NCBI GenBank assembly: GCA_001516025.1
Contig: LOEU01000015.1
Coordinates: forward strand, 1-64,000
Length of the DNA: 64,000 nt
DNA from: a bacterium BRH_c32
Lineage (GTDB): Bacteria > Bacteroidota > Ignavibacteria > Ignavibacteriales > Melioribacteraceae
Direction: 5' to 3'
Every line of letters begins with the position of its first letter. Position 1 is the stretch's first letter. The translations under genes and the position numbers were made by a program. Shown in pieces: positions 53,057 to 62,040 of this stretch. The notes under the pieces were generated by a model. The model was not told the origin of the DNA, did no database searches, and saw nothing but the letters and a program-made list of their open reading frames with translations.

Positions 53057-54250
53057 TTAAATTTCTAATAAGGCTAAACCTCCTTCGGAGGTTTCTTTAT
53101 ATATACCCGGTATATCATGCCCGGTCTGATTCATCGTCTTTACGATTTTATCGAACGAAACTAAATGCCTTCCATCAGATAGCAACGAAAATGTAGAAGT
53201 GTTTAATGCCCTCTCTGCCGCGAATGCATTTCTTTCGATACAAGGCACTTGCACTAAACCTGCAATCGGATCACATGTCAAACCAAGGTGATGCTCAATT
53301 CCCATTTCAGCAGCGTATTCAATTTGAAGAGGTGTACCTCCGAGAAGCTGGGTTGCAGCCGCCGCTGCCATTGCACATGCAGTTCCTATCTCCCCTTGAC
53401 ATCCGACTTTTGCTCCTGAAATCGAAGCATTCTCTTTTACTACATTTCCGAAGAGCCCCGCCGTTGCTAATGCTCTGACTATCTTCTGATCCGAAAAATC
53501 AAAACTTTTTTTAAGTGATTTCAATACTGCCGGAACTACTCCACACGATCCACATGTTGGAGCCGTTACAATTTTCCCTCCGACTGCATTCTCTTCTGCT
53601 ACCGCTAAAGCATAAGAGAATACCAAAGTTTTGCTTTTTAATGAACCACTATAATTTTTTGATTTAACATAATAGCCGGAAGCTTTTCTGCTTAATTTAA
53701 GACCGCCCGGAATTATCCCCTCGCTATCAATTCCTCTTGCAATAGCTTCTTCCATCGTTTGCCAAACTTCGAGCAAATAGTCAAAAATTTCTTCTCCCTC
53801 CTTCTCAACAACATACTCCCAAAATGATTTCCCGGTTTGTTTAGTCCACTTTAAGATGTCGGTCAAAAAAGTGTGAGGATACACAATTTTTTCTGTTTCA
53901 TCGGAAGTAAAATCAGTTATCTTACCACCGCCAACACTATAAACAGTCCACTCGTTTAATATTCCCAAATTTGCATCGAGGGATTCTAATTTAAGAGCAT
54001 TAGGATGTTTCGCTAATTCTATTTCCTGTTTCCAAATTATCTCAACTTTTAAAGGAGCTAGTTCTTTAATAATTGCGAAATCGGTTCCATGTCCCTTCCC
54101 GGTTGAAGCTAGACTTCCGAATAAAGTTACACGATAAGAATGAGCATTAGGATTCTTTTCTTTGAAAATCTCCGCTGCTTTTCTTGGTCCCATCGTATGA
54201 CTGCTCGATGGACCATATCCTATTTTAAAAATCTCTTTTATCGATTCCAA
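53057..54250 (-). CDS. sdaA: L-serine ammonia-lyase (iron-sulfur dependent)
   Basis: A 397-residue single-chain L-serine dehydratase, which converts serine to pyruvate and ammonia with a [4Fe-4S] cluster. The N-terminal domain begins with the signature GYGPSSSHTMGPRKAAEIF. The catalytic domain has APTCGSCGVVPAVL, GAKVGCQGEIGTACAMAAAA and GLTCDPIAGLVQVPCIERN, whose cysteines are cluster ligand candidates. The start is TTG with GAGG eight bases upstream; the gene begins three bases after the stop of the propeller kinase gene, an unusual operon partner. Its last codons contain the terminator hairpin of the convergent kinase gene. Confidence 0.94.
   Translation of the reverse strand: MESIKEIFKIGYGPSSSHTMGPRKAAEIFKEKNPNAHSYRVTLFGSLASTGKGHGTDFAIIKELAPLKVEIIWKQEIELAKHPNALKLESLDANLGILNEWTVYSVGGGKITDFTSDETEKIVYPHTFLTDILKWTKQTGKSFWEYVVEKEGEEIFDYLLEVWQTMEEAIARGIDSEGIIPGGLKLSRKASGYYVKSKNYSGSLKSKTLVFSYALAVAEENAVGGKIVTAPTCGSCGVVPAVLKSLKKSFDFSDQKIVRALATAGLFGNVVKENASISGAKVGCQGEIGTACAMAAAAATQLLGGTPLQIEYAAEMGIEHHLGLTCDPIAGLVQVPCIERNAFAAERALNTSTFSLLSDGRHLVSFDKIVKTMNQTGHDIPGIYKETSEGGLALLEI
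53076..53100 (+). terminator. Terminator of the regulator/kinase operon, inside the end of the serine dehydratase gene
   Basis: An 8-bp perfect stem (AAACCTCC / GGAGGTTT) with a 3-base loop is followed by CTTTAT on the plus strand. It lies within the last coding bases of the convergent gene, where it encodes the end of the protein (SEGGL). Confidence 0.65.
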
Positions 54251-54253
54251 TCC

Positions 54254-57200
54254 TTAATCCTCTTTTACCTCATCAAATTCTATAATAAATTCTGAACCAT
54301 TTTCTTTAATGCTATTGAGTGTAATTGTACCGCTATTTAATTCCACAAATCGTTTAACAATCGAAAGACCTAAACCGGTACTTGCTTCACCATTCGTAGG
54401 CAATGCCGAAAGTTTTACGAAGGGCTTAAACATAATTAACTTGTCTTCATCGCTAAATCCTAATCCTTCATCTTTTATTTTAATCTGAACTTTACCATTT
54501 GCAGATAGAACCGATACAAAAACATTTTTATTCATCGGAGAGAACTTAATTGCATTACTTAATAGATTTTCTATAATTTGAGTGAAAAGAGTTGCATCAG
54601 CTTCAATTATAACTATATCTTTCGTAGATTCAAATTGAATCTCTTGGTTTTTGTTGAAAGCTGCTTGATAAAAATTTGTAATTATTCTTTTAATTGAAGA
54701 TACGACATTAATTTCGGTTTTATCCAGATTAAAATCGCTTCCCTCGAATCTGCTATAATTTAATAGTTCGGAAATTAGTTGTGCTTGTCTGTCTCCGGTC
54801 TCGCCAATCATTTCGACAATTTTCTTATCTTCTTCATCAAGCGAACCTTCATCAAGGAGCATTTCTGTGAGTCCTTTAATAGCAAATACCGGATTTTTTA
54901 GATCATGAGAAACAATCCTAAGCAGTTCTATCTTTTGTCTATTTTCCTCTTCGGCTTTTGCTCTATGAATTTTTTCTTCTTCAACTGCATGTTCCGCATT
55001 CTCTTTTGCAATTTTTAGACTAATTGTTCTTTCATTTATCAAGGCTTCTAATTTCATCTTATTTATCTTTGCCAATCTCATTCGTACATAATATAAAATG
55101 CTAATAATAATAATTATTAAAACAGATACTAAAAGATAAAAAAGAGGTGTTTCATAGAAAACAGATTGAATAGTAAATTTTATGCTAACAGGTTTTTTAG
55201 ATTTATTTCCATAACTATCGATAACTAATAGTTGAAATTCATAATCTCCATAAGGAAGTTTCTGAAATGTGATACTCCCTGAGTTATTATTATCGCGCCA
55301 TTTATCACTGCTTCCCAAAAGACGATATTGGTATTTTACATTTTTAGGCGAAGAAAAAGATGGTGAATTAAAATTAATCGTGAAATTTGTGTAATCAGCA
55401 GGTATCTTAATTTTATCTTCCGGGCTAAAGACATGTTCCTCAACAACTAAATTTTCAATAAATACTTTAGGTTCCGTTTCAGGATCTCTTAAAGATTTGA
55501 GATCTACAATTACCGGTCCTCCAAAAGATGGGAACCAAAGATTTCCTTCATTATCTCGCATCCAACTTGGTTGGCAGCCGCCATTAAATTCATTATTGCT
55601 CAACCCATCATCAATTCCATAATGAATTGAGATCACTTCATCACTTATACCGCCCAGATAAGAATCAATTTCCGATTCTCGAATTCTGAATAAGCCATTA
55701 TTACTTGTAAACCAAAAATTCCCAATTCCATCTTCCACAATCGCAGAAACGATATTGCTGAATAAACCTTGTTTCTCCGATAAATAATGGAAATCATCTC
55801 CGATTTTTACAGCGATCCCTTTTCCATAAGTACCAATCCATATTCTATTCTTTTTATCTATATATACTGCTCTTGCAGAATTGAGTTTAAAATCCTTCAC
55901 ATGAATAAAATAATTGTTTTCATATTTCAATAATCCTTCTTCTGAAGCTATCCAAATGATACCATCTTTATCTTGAATAAAATTTCTAAAAATATTTGCT
56001 TTACTCGCATATGGTTGGAAAAACTCAAATTGATTATTTGTATATCGAATAATATATCCTATACCGCCAAACCAAACATTATTATCCTTGTCACAAAACG
56101 CAGAAAAAAACTTGTTACCGGCTATGGGCATAATTTCGTTTTTGTAACTAATACTATTCTCCCCATCATATTTGAATATCCCATTACCGGTTGATGCTAT
56201 CCAGATATTTTTATCTTTATCTTCTGCAATTCCCCAAGGGGCAAGATTGACAGATTTTTTTATTGCTAGATCTTCTATCTTATTATTTTTAATTCTTTGT
56301 AAACCGTAGTTCTGTCCAATCCAGACACTATTATCAGAGGATTTAAAGATCGGATATGTATTTAATCTGTTAATATTGAATGATTTATCAAGAGTATAGA
56401 GAAATTTCTTGCGTATATAAAATAATCCATCAATTTCGGTACCGATCCAATAATTATTTTTTTTATCGATAAAAAGTTTTGAATAAAGAGATATTAATTT
56501 CCTGTTTTTTTCTTGAATAGTGGATATTTTAAAATCATCGATACTAACTAGTTCTCTTTCCCAAGTACTCGCAATAATTTTGTCCCCTTTCCCATAGATC
56601 GTTATGAATTTCCTATCAGGAAATAATGTTATTGCATTATTAATATTTTCAAATCTCTTTGAATACATTAATTTTCCTAATTTGAGGAACCAATATCCTT
56701 GAGAATTTACAAAACAAGAATTAGAAAGTTCGCCATTTGAGTGAACTTTTATGCTTTTTACTACTTTGCCGTTATAGAAGAGTAACCCAGTTTGATCTTT
56801 AATAACAAATAACGAATCTCCAATCATTTGAGTGCTAGAACCAATCTGCAGATTTACTTTAGAAAGGTCTCCGGTTTTTCTGAAATATATTTGTTCTGCT
56901 CTCCCATTTCTAAAGTAGTAAAAAAGTGAATCAGCCAAAATGTATTTACATCCTTTAGAATCCTCACCTAAAAAGCTATAATTAATAGATATTTTATCAA
57001 ATCCGGAAGTAATATCAGAAAACTTTTTACCATCAAAAGTGAGAACTTGACCCGATTCATTAGCTATAAATATAAGATCGTTTTTATCTATGAAAATATT
57101 AACTATTCTATCGCTCGAAAGGACGGGATATTCTTTGGATGTAAACACCTTAAAATTAACTCCATCAAAGCGGACTAAACCCCCAAAAGTAGATAACCAA

Positions 57201-57406
57201 ATGAACCCTTTGCTATCTTGGGCTATAGTATTTATTGTGTTTTGAGGTAATCCATGGTTGGAATTCCACGAGGAGACCAAATAAGTTTCTGATGGATGAA
57301 TATCCCTAATATCCGATAATATTTTCGGCTGGGCTATTCCATTCTCCCAAAAAAATAATAGATATAATCCTATTATTAAATATTTATTTTGCCCTACTTT
57401 ACGCAC
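54254..57406 (-). CDS. Two-component propeller sensor histidine kinase
   Basis: A 1050-residue sensor. Signal peptide at 1-25 (ending near GIAQ), then a periplasmic two-component-regulator propeller pair (repeats such as LPQNTINTIAQDSKGFIWLSTFGGL, WIASTGNGIFKY, WIASEEGLLKY, WIGTYGKGIAV), a Y_Y_Y domain (about 675-770), a transmembrane helix (FYLLVSVLIIIIISILYYV), a coiled linker, a HisKA motif (RIVSHDLKNPVFAIKG) and an ATPase domain (NLLSNAIKFS, GLGLSIVKRFVEL). Unlike hybrid regulators it has no receiver or DNA-binding domain, so a separate regulator is needed. The start is GTG with AGGA eight bases upstream. A decayed copy lies immediately upstream. Confidence 0.93.
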   Translation of the reverse strand: MRKVGQNKYLIIGLYLLFFWENGIAQPKILSDIRDIHPSETYLVSSWNSNHGLPQNTINTIAQDSKGFIWLSTFGGLVRFDGVNFKVFTSKEYPVLSSDRIVNIFIDKNDLIFIANESGQVLTFDGKKFSDITSGFDKISINYSFLGEDSKGCKYILADSLFYYFRNGRAEQIYFRKTGDLSKVNLQIGSSTQMIGDSLFVIKDQTGLLFYNGKVVKSIKVHSNGELSNSCFVNSQGYWFLKLGKLMYSKRFENINNAITLFPDRKFITIYGKGDKIIASTWERELVSIDDFKISTIQEKNRKLISLYSKLFIDKKNNYWIGTEIDGLFYIRKKFLYTLDKSFNINRLNTYPIFKSSDNSVWIGQNYGLQRIKNNKIEDLAIKKSVNLAPWGIAEDKDKNIWIASTGNGIFKYDGENSISYKNEIMPIAGNKFFSAFCDKDNNVWFGGIGYIIRYTNNQFEFFQPYASKANIFRNFIQDKDGIIWIASEEGLLKYENNYFIHVKDFKLNSARAVYIDKKNRIWIGTYGKGIAVKIGDDFHYLSEKQGLFSNIVSAIVEDGIGNFWFTSNNGLFRIRESEIDSYLGGISDEVISIHYGIDDGLSNNEFNGGCQPSWMRDNEGNLWFPSFGGPVIVDLKSLRDPETEPKVFIENLVVEEHVFSPEDKIKIPADYTNFTINFNSPSFSSPKNVKYQYRLLGSSDKWRDNNNSGSITFQKLPYGDYEFQLLVIDSYGNKSKKPVSIKFTIQSVFYETPLFYLLVSVLIIIIISILYYVRMRLAKINKMKLEALINERTISLKIAKENAEHAVEEEKIHRAKAEEENRQKIELLRIVSHDLKNPVFAIKGLTEMLLDEGSLDEEDKKIVEMIGETGDRQAQLISELLNYSRFEGSDFNLDKTEINVVSSIKRIITNFYQAAFNKNQEIQFESTKDIVIIEADATLFTQIIENLLSNAIKFSPMNKNVFVSVLSANGKVQIKIKDEGLGFSDEDKLIMFKPFVKLSALPTNGEASTGLGLSIVKRFVELNSGTITLNSIKENGSEFIIEFDEVKED

Positions 57407-57454
57407 ACACCATTTCCTGTCTATTGCACTATTATCGAATATCCAAAAATAAAA

Positions 57455-60090
57455 TTAAGCTTTCACTTCATCAAATTCTAAGATAAATTCTGAACCGAGC
57501 CCGTAAGTACTATTTAATTCTATACTTCCACCGTTCAATTCTACAAATCGTTTTACTATAGATAAACCTAATCCTGTGCTTGATTCACCATCGGTCGGCT
57601 TTGCCCATAATTTCACGAAAGGTTTATACATTATCTCTTTTTCATCTTCTTTAAATCCGGGTTCTTCGTCTTTTATTTTAATGCGAGCTTTTCCATTTAA
57701 CGATTGAATTGAAATCGAAATATTTTTATTCTTCAGAGAATATTTAATGGCATTGCTTAGGATATTTTCGATTATCCTTGAAAATAATGTAGAATCTGTG
57801 AGAATAATTATTTCATTATTTTCATAAGTAAAATGAATCTCTTGGTTTTTATTTGCGGCAATTTGGATAAAATTGGGAAGTATTCTGTATCTTACATGTA
57901 TAATATTGACATGAGATTTTTCAATATTAAAATCGCGCCCTTCATATCTGCTATAATTTAGGAGCTGCGTAATAAGTTCTTTCTGCCTATCACCTGTCTC
58001 CCCTATCCTATTGATAATCTCTTTATTTTCTTCATCAAAGGAATCATCTTCCTTAGCTTTTTGTAAACTTATTGTCCTTTCATTTACTAATGATTCTAGC
58101 TTAACCGCATCTTTTCTTGCAACTCGCAATCTAATAAAGTACAAAAAATTAATTAAAGTAATTATTAAAAGAGAAACGATGTTATAAAAAAATGGAGTCT
58201 CGTAGAAAATGGAATCGACACTAAATTTTATTTTATTAGCTTTCTTCGATAAATTACCATAGCTATCCGATACTATTACTTCAAATTCATAATCTCCGTA
58301 AGGAAGTTTTTGGAAAGTAATTTCCCTTTTTTACCCATTGTCATGCCATTCATTCTCGAGACCTTTCAATCTGTACTTAAACTTTACGTTTTGGGGCGAA
58401 GAAAATGAAGGGACTTTGTAGGTGATTGTAAAATTAGAATATGAAGCCGGAAGTATTATTTTTTCATTCGGATAATATATAGAATCTTTTGTTGCTAAAG
58501 ATTCGATAATTACTTCAGGATGTGTAGCAGAATTTGCCATTGATTTAACGTCAACAATAACCGCACCACCAAAAGAAGGGAATCAAAGATTTCCTTCATC
58601 ATCTTTCATCCAACTTGGCTGGCAGCCACTATTAAATTCTGTATTTAATAAACCTTCCTCTTCTCCATATTTAATTGAAATTACTTTCTCTGCTTTCTCG
58701 TTCAAATAATTATCAATTTGGGCTGATTGTATTTTAAATATGCCTTTATTAGTCGTGAACCAATAATTACCGATTCCGTCTTCTACAATTGCTGAAATTA
58801 TGTTATTTTACAATCCTTCTTTTTCGGCAAGGGCAAAATATTTATTAATGGATTTAATTTTAATGCCATTACCGTTAGAGGCGATCCAAATATTTTTTTC
58901 TTTATCTTCAGCTAAGCCCCAAGTAGTAAGCGAATTATTATCATCCGGTTTATAACTAATAATTTTGCCGTTTTTCAATCTTTGCAAGCCAATATTTTGC
59001 CCTATCCATGTTGAGCCATTTGAAGCTTTTAATTGAGGATATGTATTTAATGTATTTATTCCATAAGATTGGTCTAAGGTATAAAGAAATCTTTTATTTA
59101 TATAATAAAGACCGTTTAGTTCTGTTCCAATCCAATAGTTATTTTCTCTATTGATAAAATAATTAGTGTAAATAGTAACCATCGTATTGTTATTGGATTC
59201 TATAACCGAAAGTTCTTTATTTTTAATCAACACAATATCATTATCATTAGTACCGACAATAATATCATTTCCTCTTCCATAAATTGCTATAAAGGTTCTC
59301 TCGGGGGAAACTCTCTGAGGATTTAGAAGACCTTCAAAAGTTTTAGAATGATAAAGCTCCCTTCCTTGTATAAACCAATATCCATATTTATTAAATACGC
59401 AGGAATTTGAATATGCAGATTCTAAATTTGGGTATAAACTTTTTATTACTCGACCTTCATAAACTAAAGCTAATAAGTTATCATCTATTACGAATAGTGT
59501 ATCATTTTTAAGAATATAGCTGGAAGTAATATTCCATAGAGATAATTGATTCATTTTACTTTTTTTTGTTTTACTAAGATTTTATTTCCATTTTTCTCAA
59601 AATACATTAGTAAATCGATGCTTAAATAGACTCCTCCTTAGGAAGTTTCTATCATTGGCATTATTTGTAAAGTGGAATTAGGAAAAAGATGTGATTTGTC
59701 TATAAAATTTTTACCATCGAATGTAATTAGTTTATGCTACTCAGTAGATATCCAAATATGATCCTTTGAATCGATGAAAATATTCCTAATTCTATCTGAA
59801 ATTAGCCCCGGATACTCTTTGACAGAATAGACCTTGAAATTTATTCCGTCAAAAAGTACTGATCCACTAAAAGAAGCTGCTCAAATAAATCCTTTGCTAT
59901 CTTGAGCTATTTGATTTATTGAATTTTGAGGTAACACTTGATTTGAAGTCCACGAAGAAGTTAAATGCTTCTCCGAAGATGATATTTGCCTTATATCTGA
60001 AAGTATTTTCGGTTGTGCGAAACCACCTTCATGAAATAGTAAGAGAAATATTCCTATATATAAATAAATTATTTTGCTTAGATGTCGTAA
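57455..60090 (-). pseudogene. Degenerate tandem copy of the propeller sensor kinase
   Basis: This stretch translates into collinear fragments of the intact kinase at 54.3-57.4 kb. The signal peptide and first propeller blade (AQPKILSDIR, SSWTSNQVLPQNSI) end at a TGA at 59881-59883 where the intact gene has Trp. Further in-frame stops are at 59737 (TAG), 58808 (TAA), 58583 (TGA for Trp) and 58331 (TAA). A net frameshift lies between 59.55 and 59.74 kb. The GTG start is replaced by TTA (60088-60090). About 150 residues of propeller are missing between two similar blade motifs (GNGI and GKGI), and the HisKA segment with the phospho-acceptor histidine is deleted. The ATPase domain (57455-58144) is still open. 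It cannot make a working kinase. Confidence 0.92.
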
Positions 60091-60178
60091 ACATATACCT
60101 GACTATTATTGTATTATCGCAATTTTCAAATTAATGTTAAGTATAAAATTTAGAAAATAATAATTTTTTATAATTAAA

Positions 60179-61786
60179 TCATTTATTTGTTTTTGACGAA
60201 ATTAAAGGAATACCAATACAAGCGTTTGGCTCTTGAATATTCAATAAATTGCAGATTGTTGCGGCAATATCGACAGTATAAACTTGTGTATTTATCGTTT
60301 GCTTTGGAATATTCCATCCATAGAAAATAAGTGGGACATGTCTATCATAATTATAGGAAGAACCATGTGTTGTCCCAATTCCACAAAAATTATTTAAAAA
60401 ACCGGGTTGAAGATTAATTGCAATATCCCCTGAAAAGGTTGGATTGAATCCATTTAATAATGGATTTAGTGCTTCTCGTGTAGGTCTTTGTGTTTCGAGA
60501 TAACCTCTTGTAAAAATAGAAGTTACAGCAGTAAATCTACTTCTTATATAAAAAGAAAATTCATCTTCTATTTTTCTGATATCCAGATTTTTGTTTTCAA
60601 TAATTTCCCAATTTAAGAATACCTGTTTATTCGAAAAATTTTCTATCAAATTTTCGCCATACTTACGGATAGAAAAAGCTTTAAGCGAATCGACAAATGT
60701 TTTAGAACCAAGTTCTCCCGATGGCATACGATTATCTTTCATATATCCCGGAGAGTCCATTCCTGCATGATCAGCCGTAAGAAATAAAAGATAATTACCC
60801 TTCCCAACTGCATTATCAAGCTTATTTAATAGTTCGGCAATCTGAGCATCTAACTTTATATACATATCCTCTGTTTCTAATGAGAAATTGCCAAATTCAT
60901 GCCCAAGATGATCGGGAGTAGAAAAACTTATCGCTAAAAAATCAGTCTCATTTCCTTTCCCTAATTTTTCACCTTTCAATGCTGCATCGGCAAAATCTAC
61001 TAATAATTGATTTGCAAAAGGCGTATTCTCCAGGAAATAATATTTTTCTTCTTGTTTCACATTGTTCAATTTATGAGGGAAGGATTTTTTACCTTCATTA
61101 AAAAAATCAGCTTCATATGGAGATTCATCCGGAACGTTAGTAATATATTCCGATATCGGTTTTGATAAGTTCCATTCTTGGGAAATATATTTATCGGAAA
61201 ATTTCTTATTATTAAAATCAGTAACCCAATTTGGCAAAACATCCAAATAGTATTTTGAAGTAAAAAAATCACCTGTTTTATCGTCATACCAATAAGCACC
61301 ATTAGGATTATGTCCACCTGGGAGGACGGCACCTCTATCTTTAAATGAGATTGAGATTACTTTAGCCCTTCCGCTCGTAGCAATTTTTAATTGATCAGTC
61401 ATTGTAGTAGCTAATAATCTTGTGGGAGATTCAATCCCTTCAATACCTGAAAGATTGCTTACAGATTTTTTTAGTTTTCTATCATAAAAATAATTTCCAA
61501 TTATTCCATGGAAAAAAGGAGTTGTTCCTGTATATACTGAGGCATGACCCGGAGCCGTAGAAGTCGGTTCATAATTAAAATGTGCATAAGTAAAATTGGA
61601 ACCATTATTTATTAATCGATTAAATCCATCCTTACCAAAATGCTTCTGATACTTATATAGATTATCATACCGCATCTGATCTACTATAATACCAACTACT
61701 AACTTAGGTTTTTGTTTATTCTGCGCTGATAGGATTAATGGGATTAGTACTAAAACGGTGACAACAAAAAGAGACCTGAATTTCAT
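60179..61786 (-). CDS. PafA-like alkaline phosphatase/phosphodiesterase family protein, exported
   Basis: A 535-residue exported member of the alkaline phosphatase superfamily closest to PafA. Signal peptide 1-21 (ending LSAQ). Metal and active-site residues are D36 (GIIVDQMRYD), nucleophile T77 (PTSTAPGHAS), N98 (IIGNYFYD), K149 and R151 (SFKDRGAV), PDHLGHEFGN, LTADHAGMD and GTTHGSSYNYDRHVP. The K/R pair marks phosphate-monoesterases of the PafA type. It would free phosphate from organic esters in the periplasm. It stands alone between the kinase pseudogene and the feo genes; no Pho box was recognised. Confidence 0.9.
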   Translation of the reverse strand: MKFRSLFVVTVLVLIPLILSAQNKQKPKLVVGIIVDQMRYDNLYKYQKHFGKDGFNRLINNGSNFTYAHFNYEPTSTAPGHASVYTGTTPFFHGIIGNYFYDRKLKKSVSNLSGIEGIESPTRLLATTMTDQLKIATSGRAKVISISFKDRGAVLPGGHNPNGAYWYDDKTGDFFTSKYYLDVLPNWVTDFNNKKFSDKYISQEWNLSKPISEYITNVPDESPYEADFFNEGKKSFPHKLNNVKQEEKYYFLENTPFANQLLVDFADAALKGEKLGKGNETDFLAISFSTPDHLGHEFGNFSLETEDMYIKLDAQIAELLNKLDNAVGKGNYLLFLTADHAGMDSPGYMKDNRMPSGELGSKTFVDSLKAFSIRKYGENLIENFSNKQVFLNWEIIENKNLDIRKIEDEFSFYIRSRFTAVTSIFTRGYLETQRPTREALNPLLNGFNPTFSGDIAINLQPGFLNNFCGIGTTHGSSYNYDRHVPLIFYGWNIPKQTINTQVYTVDIAATICNLLNIQEPNACIGIPLISSKTNK

Positions 61787-61853
61787 TACTTTCTCAAAAT
61801 ATTAATTAATCTAAAAATACATAAGACTTCAGATAGTTAAAAATAATATCCGC

Positions 61854-62030
61854 CTATTTAATATTAATTTTATCTACGGTAAGTGAACTACATTTTTCGG
61901 AGAGAGAACATCCACTGCATCCGCCGCAAGCATCGCCTTCTTTCTTTTTCTTTAAGCTAATTGCGAATGAATAAGCCACATACCCGAGAGTCGCAATTAC
62001 TATCAAAAAAACTAATATATCTTGAATCAT
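61854..62030 (-). CDS. FeoB-associated Cys-rich membrane protein
   Basis: A 58-residue protein with one N-terminal transmembrane helix (ILVFLIVIATLGYVAYSFAI), a lysine patch (KKKKEG) and a cysteine cluster (CGGCSGCSLSEKC). This is the pattern of the small FeoB-associated Cys-rich proteins thought to help ferrous iron uptake. I placed the start at the ATG at 62030 because AAGGA lies five bases upstream and ten bases after feoB ends. A longer reading would overlap feoB and has no support. Confidence 0.88.
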   Translation of the reverse strand: MIQDILVFLIVIATLGYVAYSFAISLKKKKEGDACGGCSGCSLSEKCSSLTVDKINIK

Positions 62031-62040
62031 AATATTCCTT

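Noticed and set aside
58583..59883. TGA at two Trp positions in the kinase copy, suggesting TGA read as Trp
   Set aside because: The same copy also has TAA and TAG stops, a frameshift and deletions, and intact genes here (for example the dehydrogenase and LacI genes) end in TGA. It is gene decay, not recoding.
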